Part shown: positions 39,124 to 48,279 of the stretch, piece after piece
Position numbering within the stretch: position 1 is the stretch's first letter
How the letters are laid out: each line of letters begins with the position of its first letter
DNA from: Paracoccus sp. SCSIO 75233
GTDB taxonomy: Bacteria > Pseudomonadota > Alphaproteobacteria > Rhodobacterales > Rhodobacteraceae
Assembly (NCBI RefSeq): GCF_027912675.1
Contig: NZ_CP115757.1
Span: 1,116,001 to 1,180,000, forward strand
DNA length: 64,000 nt
Direction of reading: 5' to 3'
Position numbers and translations under genes: made by a program
The notes under the pieces: model-generated
What the model was told of the DNA's origin: nothing
The model's input: only the letters and a program-made list of their open reading frames with translations
Databases searched by the model: none

Positions 39124-40680
39124 TCAGTCCGCCGACCATCGATAAAGCCACATCTCGGACAGGTTCCCGCCATCCGCGACCTTCAGAACCGCGCTGAGAT
39201 CGGACACGGTCGCCCCGTCGGGCCGGTAGTCGAAGGCCAGACGCATCAGCCCCGCCTCGGGCAGGCGCAGCAGATAGGGATGCTCGATCTGGCCGCGATT
39301 GGCGTTGACAACGGCGACCGGATCGTCCCGGCCTTCGAACAGCGACAGGTCGAAATCTATGACGAAACTGCGGGCGTTTTCATTGTTGATCGAACGGCCC
39401 GAGCGGGTGGAAACCACCTGTGCCAGCGCGCTGTCTTCGACCACATCCGCCCCGAACCCCAGGCGATAGGCGAAATCTGCCCGGGTGCCGGCTGCCAGAG
39501 GATCGGCGGGTTGCCAGAAACTGACGATATTGTCGTGAAATTCGCTTTCGACCGGGATCTCGATCAGCGACACGCTGCCCTTGCCCCAATCGCCGATGGG
39601 CTGGATCCACGCCGAGGGGCGGCGTTCGTATCGCGCCTCCGCATCCTGATAATCGCGAAAATCCCGACGGCGCTGGATCAGCCCGAAACCGCGCGGATTT
39701 TCATCGACGAACGCCGACATCTGCAGTTTCGCCGGATTGCTGAGCGCCCGCCACAGAAGCTGGCCGGAGCCGGTGATCATCTGCAACCCGTCGCTGTCAT
39801 GAACCGCCGGGCGGTAATCGTCGAAAGCCGCGCCGTCGGCGGGTCCGAACCAGTACATCGACGTCAGCGGCGCAATGCCGACCCGCGCCATTTCCGTGCG
39901 CGGAAACAGCGCCACCCGCGTGGTCAGCAATGTCTGGCTGCCGGGTGTGATCACAAATTCATAGGCCCCCGCGACCGAGCGGCTGTCCAGCAGCGCCTGA
40001 ATGGTGATCCGACCGTTTTCGGTATCCGGGTCGTGCAGCCAGAATTCGCGGAACACCGGGAATTCCTCGCCCTCGGCACTGCCGGTTCCGATCGCCAGAC
40101 CGCGCGCCGACAGCCCATAGCTGTTGCCGCGACCCAGCACCCGGAAATAGGACGCGCCCTGAAACACCGCGAGTTCGTCCATGACATCGGGGCGGTTCAG
40201 ATTGTGGCGGATGCGAAAACCTGACCAGCCCATCTGATCCGGCGTCGACTGACTGGCGTCTTCAGCGAAGAATGCCGGATCGAAGTCGAATTTCGAGGCA
40301 TCGAACGGGACCGGTTGCGGAACGCCGTTGCGGACGAGGTTGATCTTCACCGGTTCATGGAAAATCATTCCCGGCGGCAGAAGATCCACACCGAAACCCG
40401 CGGTCCCTGCCCAGGGGTCTTCCTCCCGGCGAAACCGGATGGCGCGGTAGGCGTCGTAATCAATATCCTTGAAAGGTCCGGTCAGCGGTGCCGACGGATT
40501 GACCCAATCGCGTGACGATAACGCAGCCGCCAGTGCCGCGACGCTTTCAAAACCGAAAGGGTCGACAGTTTGGACGGACGCCGCATCGATGCTGTTGTCT
40601 GCGGACTGCCCGATCCCTCGCGTCGCCGCGCCCGCGGCCATGAGCGCGGAGAGAGAGCTCAGAAAAAAACGACGTTTCAA
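39124..40680 (-). CDS. opgG: periplasmic glucan biosynthesis protein OpgG (MdoG)
   Basis: 518 aa. OpgG acts in the periplasm on nascent glucans (branching or processing). The proposed TTG start gives LKRRFFLSSLSALMAAGAA, a twin-arginine-type signal peptide with an Ala-rich core and cleavage near residue 22. Family motifs include FPVFREFWLHDP, SMYWFGPADG and DYRPAVHDSDGL. No good Shine-Dalgarno precedes the TTG, and ATG codons at 40806 and 40839 in the same frame are alternatives that would add 40 to 50 unlikely residues. It is divergent from exbB. Confidence 0.9.
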   Translation of the reverse strand: MKRRFFLSSLSALMAAGAATRGIGQSADNSIDAASVQTVDPFGFESVAALAAALSSRDWVNPSAPLTGPFKDIDYDAYRAIRFRREEDPWAGTAGFGVDLLPPGMIFHEPVKINLVRNGVPQPVPFDASKFDFDPAFFAEDASQSTPDQMGWSGFRIRHNLNRPDVMDELAVFQGASYFRVLGRGNSYGLSARGLAIGTGSAEGEEFPVFREFWLHDPDTENGRITIQALLDSRSVAGAYEFVITPGSQTLLTTRVALFPRTEMARVGIAPLTSMYWFGPADGAAFDDYRPAVHDSDGLQMITGSGQLLWRALSNPAKLQMSAFVDENPRGFGLIQRRRDFRDYQDAEARYERRPSAWIQPIGDWGKGSVSLIEIPVESEFHDNIVSFWQPADPLAAGTRADFAYRLGFGADVVEDSALAQVVSTRSGRSINNENARSFVIDFDLSLFEGRDDPVAVVNANRGQIEHPYLLRLPEAGLMRLAFDYRPDGATVSDLSAVLKVADGGNLSEMWLYRWSAD

Positions 40681-40983
40681 GCGTGGATACCAAGTGGAGA
40701 GCCGACTGCGGGCTGTTAATTCATCGCGCTGTATGCGGCAAGAAACATTGCCGCAACAAGACGGTTTGGGCGGAATTTTACGCAGCCGGACAAAGCTCGG
40801 CGACATGTCGCCAATTTTATGCGCCGATGAGGGCAGCATGTCGCAGGGTGCTGTTGATTTACACAGCACATGCTGGCTGTCCGGGACATGGATTCGTTAT
40901 GTTGACAGTATTAGTCAGATTTGAAATACGCGGTGACGACACAGCCGCCGTGCTGCCCTGCTTATGAATTAAGTGAGCTCAAG
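40681..40983. promoter_or_regulatory. opgG/exbB divergent regulatory region
   Basis: 303 bp without a supported gene. It contains a perfect 14-bp palindrome GGCGACATGTCGCC (40799-40812), an inverted repeat GTGCTGT (40848-40854) with ACAGCAC (40863-40869), a TTGACA hexamer at 40902, and the TGA-N9-TCA site listed separately. The clustering of symmetric sites suggests control of one or both divergent operons. Confidence 0.5.
40903..40917. promoter_or_regulatory. iron-responsive-operator-like site before exbB
   Basis: TGACAGTATTAGTCA, a TGA-N9-TCA dyad (TGAC-N7-GTCA) overlapping a TTGACA hexamer 67 bp before the exbB ATG. This matches the IRO consensus used by RirA and resembles the Iron-Rhodo-box linked to IscR-type control in Rhodobacterales. 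TonB-system genes are classic iron-regulated targets. The regulator is inferred. Confidence 0.5.
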
Positions 40984-42198
40984 ATGCCTCAGCCGTCCCG
41001 CAGAATTTTTACCACCCTTGCAGCCGCGACATTCACCATCATGTCGCCCGCAGCCGTGATTGCCCAGTCGACCGCAACCGAGAGCGCTGTCGAGGCGGAG
41101 GCGGTCACGACCACGCAGACCGATAGCGGTGCAACCGGGGCGGCTGCTGATGCGCAGCCGGATAGCGCAGCAGTAACCGCGCCGACCACCACCGAAGAAA
41201 CCGTTGCCGAAGGCGCAAGCGATGCGGACAGCGCATCGGAGGATGCATCTGCCGCAGTAGAAAGCACGGCGACTGAGGTTTCGGACGAGGCCGGGACAGC
41301 GTCCGAAGCCGCCGACAGCGCAGTGGCAGCCGACAGCGAAGAAGCTGTGGCAGCCGACAGCGGAGAAGATGCAACCGAGGCCGAGGCACCGGCGCAAGCT
41401 GTATCCGCCACGACCGATGCGGCGGAAGCCGAAGCAGACGCCGCAACTGAAGAAGCAGCACCCGAAGAAGATCGGGGGCTGTTCGAGGGTTTCGGCTTTT
41501 CCGGCGACAGCCTGCCGCATGATCTGACCCCGTGGGGCATGTTCATGCAGGCCGATATTGTCGTGAAGGCGGTCATGATCGGCCTTGCCTTCGCCTCGGT
41601 CGTGACATGGACGATCCTTGTCGTGAAATTCTTCGAGATCTGGGGCGCGAACCGCAATGCCCGCCGGACCACGCGGCTGATCGCAGATGCGTCGAGCCTG
41701 AATGACGCGGTTTCCGCCTCGCTCCGCAACAGCGATCCGGCCAGCCGGATGCTGCGCGTGGCGGCCCATGAGGTCGAACGCTCGGCCCCGGCTCTGGCGA
41801 CGGCGGGGGCTGACGGGCTGAAAGAACGGATTTCCTCATATCTTGGCGGTATCGTCTCTGCCGCTGGCCGCAGTGCCGGGGTCGGGACGGGCATTCTGGC
41901 GACGATCGGGTCGACCGCGCCTTTCGTCGGGCTGTTCGGCACCGTCTGGGGGATCATGAACAGCTTTATCGGGATTTCGGAATCGCAAACGACGAACCTC
42001 GCCGTGGTCGCACCGGGGATCGCCGAGGCGCTGCTTGCCACGGCGCTCGGCCTTGTGGCGGCTATTCCGGCGGTTGTGATCTACAACTTCTTCGCACGGG
42101 GCATCACCGGCTATCGCGCGCGGCTGAGTGAAGCGGCGGCGGGTGTCGAACGTCTCGTCAGCCGTGATGTCGATTTCCACACGAGCCAGAGGGTCTGA
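40984..42198 (+). CDS. exbB: ExbB, TonB-system proton channel subunit, with long acidic periplasmic N-terminus
   Basis: 404 aa. A cleavable signal peptide (residues 1-28) is followed by about 140 residues of Ala/Glu/Asp/Thr/Ser-rich low-complexity sequence, then the MotA/TolQ/ExbB core: a first membrane segment near 198-222, and the two pore-lining segments with [22 protein letters not shown] and [25 protein letters not shown]. ExbB with ExbD converts proton motive force into TonB movement. The ATG at 40984 was chosen; the open frame continues upstream to 40921 over the iron-box region. exbD starts 1 bp after its stop. Confidence 0.93.
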   Translation: MPQPSRRIFTTLAAATFTIMSPAAVIAQSTATESAVEAEAVTTTQTDSGATGAAADAQPDSAAVTAPTTTEETVAEGASDADSASEDASAAVESTATEVSDEAGTASEAADSAVAADSEEAVAADSGEDATEAEAPAQAVSATTDAAEAEADAATEEAAPEEDRGLFEGFGFSGDSLPHDLTPWGMFMQADIVVKAVMIGLAFASVVTWTILVVKFFEIWGANRNARRTTRLIADASSLNDAVSASLRNSDPASRMLRVAAHEVERSAPALATAGADGLKERISSYLGGIVSAAGRSAGVGTGILATIGSTAPFVGLFGTVWGIMNSFIGISESQTTNLAVVAPGIAEALLATALGLVAAIPAVVIYNFFARGITGYRARLSEAAAGVERLVSRDVDFHTSQRV

Positions 42199-42199
42199 C

Positions 42200-42702
<503 letters not shown>

Positions 42703-42706
<4 letters not shown>

Positions 42707-43671
42707 CCGGGTTTGGCAAAGATGCGTTCCGCTGGGGCGGCGCGGGTGTCGCGGTTCTCGCAGCCCATGTCGCAGCGGGGGCGATGATTATCCAGCTTTC
42801 GCGTGAGAGCAACGGGATGGAGGCGCCGGAGGCGGTTTTCATCGAGCTTGAACCTATCCCCGAGCCGCCGCCCGGTCCGCCGATTGATGCGAGCGAGCCG
42901 GTGACGGATACGGCGCAGGCCTCTGCCGCTGCTGCGGAGGAGGTTCAGGAGGAACCTGTGGAGGAGGTGCCGGAGCCTGCGGATTTCACCCCGCCTGAAC
43001 CCGCCCAGCTTCCCCCGGTCGAGGATTTCGCCGATCTCGTGCCCGAACCCGTGCCCGCCCCGGCCTTCGAGCCCCCGCCGATGACGGAACTGCCGCCGAT
43101 CACGGAGTTTGCCGATCTGCTGCCGGATTCGGCCTTGGCGCTGACCGCTTCGGAGCGCCCGATGGCCCGGCCGGAGCGGCGCAAGCCTGAACCGCAGGTG
43201 ACACGGCGCGAGGAGCCGAAGCAGCAGCGTCAGCAGCAGGCACAGCCGCAACAACAGAAACGGCGTGAGGCGGCGCCTCAGAAGGCCCAGCCCGCGCAGC
43301 AGAAAAGCGAACAGCCCGCACGCAAGCAGGCGGCGAGTGGTGGCGGGGGCGGTCGCAGCAAGGCGCAGCCGAAAAGCACGGGCGTCAGCCAGTCGCAGAT
43401 CTCCAACTGGACGGCACAGGTTGGCGCACGGGTGACGCGCCACATGTCCCGCACATCGGTTCGCGGCGGTCGTCGGGGGCAGGTGCGTGCTGTGGTTACC
43501 GTGACCATCCAGCCGAACGGCTCCGCCTCGGCGCGGCTGGCCAGCTCGACCGGCAATGGACAGATCGACAATTCGCTGGCCCGTCAGGCCGCCCGGCTGC
43601 CGCGCATGCCGGCCCCGCCGCATCGTCAGTCGGTCTCCTTCCAGGTTCCGTTCCTTATCCAGATCAAGTGA
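42703..43671 (+). CDS. tonB: TonB energy-transducing protein
   Basis: 322 aa. N-terminal membrane anchor (about 11-32), a long periplasmic spacer rich in Pro/Glu (45-150) and then Gln/Arg/Lys/Ala (160-225), and a C-terminal TonB domain (about 235-322: ISNWTAQVGARVTRHM, VRAVVTVTIQPNGSASARLASSTGNGQIDNSLARQA). It couples ExbBD to outer-membrane receptors. No TonB-dependent receptor is in the window, so its substrate (iron-siderophore, haem or other) cannot be named. Confidence 0.93.
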
Positions 43672-43697
43672 TCATCGGCGCGATGCGTTGAAAATCC

Positions 43698-43723
43698 GGG
43701 TTCCCGAGTCAGATCGGGGACCC
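43698..43723 (+). other. hairpin downstream of tonB
   Basis: A 10-bp stem with one G-U pair, GGGTTCCCGA (43698-43707) against TCGGGGACCC (43714-43723), 6-nt loop. There is no T tract, so it may protect the 3' end or act with Rho rather than being an intrinsic terminator. Confidence 0.45.
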
Positions 43724-44338
43724 CTGCCGCGATCTGTTCGGATCAAAAGGCAACCGAATCAGTGGCTTTCGAGAAGTGGGCGCATTCGCCGCGGATAATG
43801 CCCGCGCGAAAGCAGAGGCTATCTTCAGGGTCGCCAAGCGGCGAAAATACTTGGCTTTTTTTGTGCTTGAGCCCGGCACCGGCCAAGCCTGGCGCGCGAC
43901 TGTCCGACCCGGGTATTTTCGCGCCCGCATTTCACAGTCACTGCCGCAATATTCCGAATGACGAATTCTATGCAAAACTTCATAGCATAATAGGTCTGCC
44001 GCCCTGTAGTTTCCCCTGCGTCATGCAGTCGGCTAATGCCAGTGCCTGTTAAACGCTTGGTGAAGTAGTTCATTATGTCTGCCGTGGTCAGGCCGCCATG
44101 ACGACTGGTTCTGCGGGATCGCTGGAATGATGCACACGAAACCCTGTTTTTAAAGGCGCAGCCGATGCTGTGGCTGAAATTTCATGCGTTGTAAGATTTG
44201 TAATCGCCATGCTGTGGCCTGTTTCGGTCCCGCTGCCGGTCATGCGCAAAGATTGGCTCAAAACGCGGATCAATCAGACCAAAGTAAAATCTATAGTATA
44301 AAAATCATGGTGTTACGGCAAATAGTTAGGTATTTTTG
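43724..44338. other. 615-bp gene-poor spacer between tonB and the dual-HTH LysR gene
   Basis: Several short open frames exist on both strands (61-96 codons) but none has a ribosome-binding site, a recognisable domain or convincing codon use, so I call none of them. The last 100 bp are A+T-rich and probably hold the LysR promoter (a TATAGT-like stretch near 44290). The region may be a decayed gene. Confidence 0.45.
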
Positions 44339-44364
44339 CTGCATCTAAGGGGATTTAGATGCAG
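44339..44364 (+). promoter_or_regulatory. perfect 10-bp inverted repeat spanning the start codon of the dual-HTH regulator
   Basis: Arms CTGCATCTAA (44339-44348) and TTAGATGCAG (44355-44364) with spacer GGGGAT. The ribosome-binding site (AAGGGG) falls in the left-arm end and loop, and the ATG at 44359 lies in the right arm. It could be an RNA hairpin that hides the start codon, or a DNA operator for autoregulation. Confidence 0.6.
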
Positions 44365-45525
44365 TCGAGCATTCGTCATTTACGCATGTTTCAGACCTTG
44401 GCTGAAACGCACTCCATCACCCGCACGGCGGAATTGTGTAACGTATCGCAACCTGCTGTGACCCAGGCTATGACCAAGCTGGAACGCGACGCGGGGATCG
44501 CGCTGCTGCAACGCACGCCGCAGGGCATATTCCTGACCGAGGCGGGCGAGGTCATGGCGCTTCGTGCAACCCGTGCGCTAGCTTATCTGGATGCGGCGAT
44601 GGCCGATATGTCGCGGGCGATCCGGCTGCAGGCGACCCGCCCGCAACTTGCTGCACTTATAGCAGTTACTGAGGTGGAGAACTTCACCATCGCCGCCCGG
44701 CAGCTTGGCTTGGCGCAGCCGACGGTACACCGTTCCACCAGCCTGCTGGAGCAGTCGGCGGGCATTCCCTTGTTCGAGCGGACGGCGCATCGGCTGGTCG
44801 CCACGCGGGCGGCCCGACAGCTTGCACAGGCAGCGCGGCTTGCCTTTACCGAGATGGCGCAGGCAGAGGCGGAGCTGGCGCAGATGGCAGGGCGTGACAG
44901 CGGCCGTCTGGTCATCGGCGCGCTGCCGATGTCGCAGGGCGTTCTGCTGCCGATGGCGATCCGGCGATTCCGTGCCACGCGGCCCGGATTGGCGGTCGAG
45001 GTCATTGATGGACGCTATAGTGACCTGTCGACGGGACTGTCGCGTGGGGAGATCGACATGATCTTCGGCCTGCAGGAAACGCGGACGCAGAACGGCGATT
45101 TCCAGTACCAGAATTTGTTCGACAGCAAGGTCGTCATTGTCGCACGGAAAGACCACCCGCTGCATGGAACGGATACGGTCACGCCGGAGCAGATGTCGGG
45201 TTATCCCTGGGTCATCCCGCCTGTCGGTGCCCCGGTGCGCAAGAGCCTTGAGGATATTCTGCCCGAAAACATCCTCCAGCGCGCCATCGTTACCTCGTCG
45301 GAGACGCTGATGCGTGCATTGCTGCGGTCGAGCGATTATCTCGCCGCTATACCGCAGCAGCAATTCGCCTCGGCGACGGGGTGTGAGGACCTGTCGGTCC
45401 TGCCGACGACGGTGACGCCAGCGCCGTTGAGCGTCGGCCTCTGCACAAGGACGGGGTGGAAGCCGACACCGGCGCAGCAGGAGTTCATGGACCTCCTGCA
45501 TCAGCTTTCCGCTGAGCTGGGCTGA
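44359..45525 (+). CDS. LysR-type regulator with two tandem HTH domains
   Basis: 388 aa, about 90 longer than a normal LysR protein. Residues 5-64 form one complete LysR winged HTH (LRMFQTLAETHSITRTAELCNVSQPAVTQAMTKLE) and residues 95-152 form a second (LAALIAVTEVENFTIAARQLGLAQPTVHRSTSLLE), each ending in the usual LF/LLxRT stretch. The linker 65-94 looks helical. The effector domain begins near 182 (GRLVIGALPMSQGVLLPMAIRRF) and includes RGEIDMIFGLQET. A tandem HTH would let a dimer contact four half-sites. The target and inducer are unknown. It is convergent with nagB (38 bp apart). Confidence 0.88.
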   Translation: MQSSIRHLRMFQTLAETHSITRTAELCNVSQPAVTQAMTKLERDAGIALLQRTPQGIFLTEAGEVMALRATRALAYLDAAMADMSRAIRLQATRPQLAALIAVTEVENFTIAARQLGLAQPTVHRSTSLLEQSAGIPLFERTAHRLVATRAARQLAQAARLAFTEMAQAEAELAQMAGRDSGRLVIGALPMSQGVLLPMAIRRFRATRPGLAVEVIDGRYSDLSTGLSRGEIDMIFGLQETRTQNGDFQYQNLFDSKVVIVARKDHPLHGTDTVTPEQMSGYPWVIPPVGAPVRKSLEDILPENILQRAIVTSSETLMRALLRSSDYLAAIPQQQFASATGCEDLSVLPTTVTPAPLSVGLCTRTGWKPTPAQQEFMDLLHQLSAELG

Positions 45526-45563
45526 AGGTCGCCCTTGGTTGGGCCGCACGTCCTGCGGCAGGC

Positions 45564-46358
45564 TCAGCCCCTGTGCAGCTCGGAATACAGCCGTGACCGC
45601 CCGCCGGGATGGATATGGTCGTAATAGTTCCGCAGCGTCAGTGCCTCCGCCGCGTCAGGGTCCAGCACCACGGTCGCACGCGGATGCATCTGCAGCGCGG
45701 AGGCCGGGCAGAAGGCCGATACCGGCCCTTCCACCATCCCCCGCACGGCGGCAGCCTTTTTCCTGCCTGTGGCGAGCAGCAGGCAGTGTCTGGCGGACAG
45801 GATCGTCTGAATACCCATCGTGATGGCGAATTGTGGCACCTGCGCTTCATCGTCGAAGAAGCGCAAATTCGCCATCCGCGTGTCCTCCGTCAGGGTTTTG
45901 ACCCGCGTTCGGGAGCCGAGGCTTGAGGTCGGTTCGTTGAACCCGATATGCCCGTTCCGCCCGATGCCCAGCAGTTGCAGATCAATCCCGCCAACCGCTT
46001 CGATTTTCGCCTCATATCGGTCTGCCTCCTGCTGCGGATCGGGCGCATCGCCGCGTGGCAGGTGAATCCGCGCCGCGTCGGCATCGGTGCCGTCAAACAG
46101 GTTTTCCCGCATGTAACAATGATAGGAGGCCGGGTGATCCGGCGGCAGCCCGACATATTCGTCAAGATTGAAACTGGTGATCCGTGCCAGCGACAGCCCG
46201 CCACGATGCGCCTCGCGCAGATGCGCATAGACCGGCAGCATCGTCCCGCCCGTCGCCAGCCCCAGAACCGAGGCGGGTGCGCAGCTGACCTGCGCCACGA
46301 TAATCTCGGCAACGCGCGCGATGGCGGCGGCGCGGTCGGGCAGGATCAGGACCTTCAT
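45564..46358 (-). CDS. nagB: glucosamine-6-phosphate deaminase NagB
   Basis: 264 aa, standard length. It converts GlcN6P to Fru6P plus ammonia in amino-sugar catabolism. Motifs: LATGGTMLPVYAHL (phosphate-binding), SFNLDEYVGL with the catalytic Asp, and LLGIGRNGHIGFNEP with the active-site His. The second ATG of an ATGCCGATG pair (46358) was chosen because GAGGA is spaced correctly for it. It stands alone here, without nagA or a GntR regulator beside it. Confidence 0.93.
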   Translation of the reverse strand: MKVLILPDRAAAIARVAEIIVAQVSCAPASVLGLATGGTMLPVYAHLREAHRGGLSLARITSFNLDEYVGLPPDHPASYHCYMRENLFDGTDADAARIHLPRGDAPDPQQEADRYEAKIEAVGGIDLQLLGIGRNGHIGFNEPTSSLGSRTRVKTLTEDTRMANLRFFDDEAQVPQFAITMGIQTILSARHCLLLATGRKKAAAVRGMVEGPVSAFCPASALQMHPRATVVLDPDAAEALTLRNYYDHIHPGGRSRLYSELHRG

Positions 46359-46482
46359 CGGCATTCCTCGCTGTTCTCGTGAACAGATAATCGGTCCTGG
46401 CGGCAATGGCGATAGGAATGGGAGGGGGAATGGCTGCGAGCGCGATGATGCGCTATCTCTGCTGGCCCTTGATGATGGAGGG

Positions 46483-46505
46483 AAAAGCGCCTCAGCCAGT
46501 GAGGC
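46483..46505 (-). terminator. terminator downstream of tRNA-Gly
   Basis: On the minus strand GCCTCA pairs with TGAGGC around a 5-nt loop, followed after GCGC by TTTT. It lies 24 bp past the tRNA 3' end. Confidence 0.6.
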
Positions 46506-46528
46506 TGACATAGGCTTGGATTTTTAGC

Positions 46529-46602
46529 TGGAGCGGGTGAAGGGAATCGAACCCTCGTCGTAAGCTTGGGAAGCTTCTGCTCTACCATTGAGCTACACCC
46601 GC
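46529..46602 (-). tRNA. tRNA-Gly, anticodon CCC
   Basis: 74 nt including an encoded CCA. The acceptor stem is GCGGGTG/CACCCGC, the D-stem GCTC/GAGC, the anticodon loop TTCCCAA (anticodon CCC, reading GGG), and the T-loop TTCGATT. The layout matches E. coli glyU. Position 27-43 of the anticodon stem appears unpaired (G-A). It follows the DUF1489 gene by 41 bp on the same strand. Confidence 0.96.
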
Positions 46603-46643
46603 AATGCGCCCCGGCTATCGCAAGGCCGCGCGCGCGTCAAGCG

Positions 46644-47066
46644 TCAGCGCAGTCCCATATCGGCCAACTCAGCAGCAAGTGCCGCAGGAAGCGCGTCGTC
46701 ATGGGCGCGGTCCTTGGGCAGATCGGGCGGCGCGTCCTCGGCTTTCAGGTAGCGCCAGCCCTGGAACGGGCGGCGCGGCACGGCGGCGACGCGGATCAGG
46801 TCGCGGTCCAGGATCAGTGCGCAGCGGCGGATGCCGTCCTCGCCGATGCGCTCGTCCAGCCCGAGCAGGCGTTGCCGGGCCAGCATCGTGCCCTTGAATA
46901 CCCAGTAGATCGATCCGCCCGCCAGCAACTCGGCCTCGCGCTTGGGCCACATCCGCGTCACATGGCAGGCAGGGGCGTCGCCATAGCGCTTCGCCTGCCA
47001 CGCCTCCAGCTCTTCGGGGCCTTCCGCACCGACGCAGAGTTTCATCAGATTGACGTAATCACCCAT
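46644..47066 (-). CDS. DUF1489 family protein
   Basis: 140 aa, a conserved alphaproteobacterial protein of unknown function. The signature LMKLCVGAEGPEELEAWQAKR, HVTRMWPKREAELLAGGSIYWVFKG and ALILDRDLIRVAAVPRRPFQGWRYL is strong. I chose the ATG at 47066, giving the usual length; the frame is open 20 codons further but overlaps the divergent transporter. No membrane segment. Confidence 0.85.
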   Translation of the reverse strand: MGDYVNLMKLCVGAEGPEELEAWQAKRYGDAPACHVTRMWPKREAELLAGGSIYWVFKGTMLARQRLLGLDERIGEDGIRRCALILDRDLIRVAAVPRRPFQGWRYLKAEDAPPDLPKDRAHDDALPAALAAELADMGLR

Positions 47067-47110
47067 GCCCCCGATATAGAGGGCCGAAACAGCGAGGCAA
47101 AGGGCGCAAA

Positions 47111-48277
47111 ATGGAAATGTCGACAAGGTCGCAGGTGATCTGGTGGAGTGCGGCGGCGCTGATCCTGATGCTGGTGCTGTGGTTTCTGGGGCAGGCGATC
47201 CTGCCGTTCATCATCGGCGCGGGCGTCGCCTATCTGCTGGACCCGCTGGCCGACCGGCTGGAGCGTGCCGGGCTGAACCGGACCGCCGCTGTCGTGCTGA
47301 TCACGCTGATCGCGGCATTGGGGTTTATTTCCTTCGTGCTGTTTCTGGGTCCGCTGCTGCTGCGTCAGGTCTCGCAACTGATCGATTCCATTCCCGGCAT
47401 GATTCAGGAGTTTCAGGTCTTCGTCACGCAGCGCTTCCCCGGATTGCTGCCCGAGGGAGGTACGATCCGCGCGGCGCTGAACGATCTGTCATCGGTGATT
47501 GCGGATAAGGGCGGGGCGGTGATCGGCTCTGTGCTGGGATCGGTGGCGAGCTTTGTGGGCGTGATCGCCTTGCTGGTCATTGTGCCGGTGGTTGCGTTCT
47601 ATCTGCTGCTGGACTGGGACAATCTGATCGCGCGGGTCGACGGGCTGCTGCCGCGCCAGCATGCCCCGACGATACGGCGGCTGGCGCGTGAGATTGACGA
47701 TACGCTGTCTGGCTTCCTGCGCGGGCAGGGGACGGTGATGCTGATCCTCGGCACGTTCTACTCGCTTGGGCTGATGGCGGTCGGTCTGCCCTATGGGCTG
47801 GCCATCGGCATGGGTGCAGCACTGCTCTCCTTCATCCCCTATGTCGGGGTGCTGGTCGGCGGGGCGACAGCCATCGGGGTGGCACTGTTCCATTTCTGGG
47901 GGGAGCCGGTCTGGATCGGGGCTGTCATAGCCATTTTTGTGATCGGGCAGGTGGTCGAAGGGAATTACCTGCAACCCAAGATCGTCGGCAACCATGTCGG
48001 GCTGCATCCGGTCTGGCTGCTGCTGGCGTTGTCGGTGTTCGGCGCGCTTTTCGGCTTTGTCGGGCTGATGGTGGCGGTGCCGCTGGCGGCAGCGCTTGGC
48101 GTGCTGGTCCGCTTTATGACCGAGCGTTATGTGGAAAGCCCGCTTTATACCGGGCGGCGGCGCGAGCCGGAACCGAAAGCGCCGGTGCTGGTCGAAATCG
48201 CGCCGGAGGGAACGCTGGCGCGGCATCGTGCAGACCGAAGCAGCGGCGGCAGGATCGACGGCGGCAAGGCAGGCTGA
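47111..48277 (+). CDS. AI-2E family transporter (PerM-like), copy 2
   Basis: 388 aa with about eight membrane segments. The signatures LLSFIPYVGVLVGG and VVEGNYLQPKIVGNHVGLHPVWLLLAL identify the family. A charged cytoplasmic tail of 40 residues rich in Arg/Glu/Lys/Gly follows. In Rhodobacteraceae a member of this family commonly precedes hdaA; the hdaA TTG start is only 2 bp after this stop, suggesting cotranscription. An ATG two codons on (47117) is an alternative start. Confidence 0.9.
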   Translation: MEMSTRSQVIWWSAAALILMLVLWFLGQAILPFIIGAGVAYLLDPLADRLERAGLNRTAAVVLITLIAALGFISFVLFLGPLLLRQVSQLIDSIPGMIQEFQVFVTQRFPGLLPEGGTIRAALNDLSSVIADKGGAVIGSVLGSVASFVGVIALLVIVPVVAFYLLLDWDNLIARVDGLLPRQHAPTIRRLAREIDDTLSGFLRGQGTVMLILGTFYSLGLMAVGLPYGLAIGMGAALLSFIPYVGVLVGGATAIGVALFHFWGEPVWIGAVIAIFVIGQVVEGNYLQPKIVGNHVGLHPVWLLLALSVFGALFGFVGLMVAVPLAAALGVLVRFMTERYVESPLYTGRRREPEPKAPVLVEIAPEGTLARHRADRSSGGRIDGGKAG

Positions 48278-48279
48278 AT

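Noticed and set aside
43762..44052. Short open frames in the tonB-LysR spacer on both strands
   Set aside because: No ribosome-binding site, no recognisable domain, and overlapping frames of similar length on both strands; more likely chance frames in GC-rich DNA.
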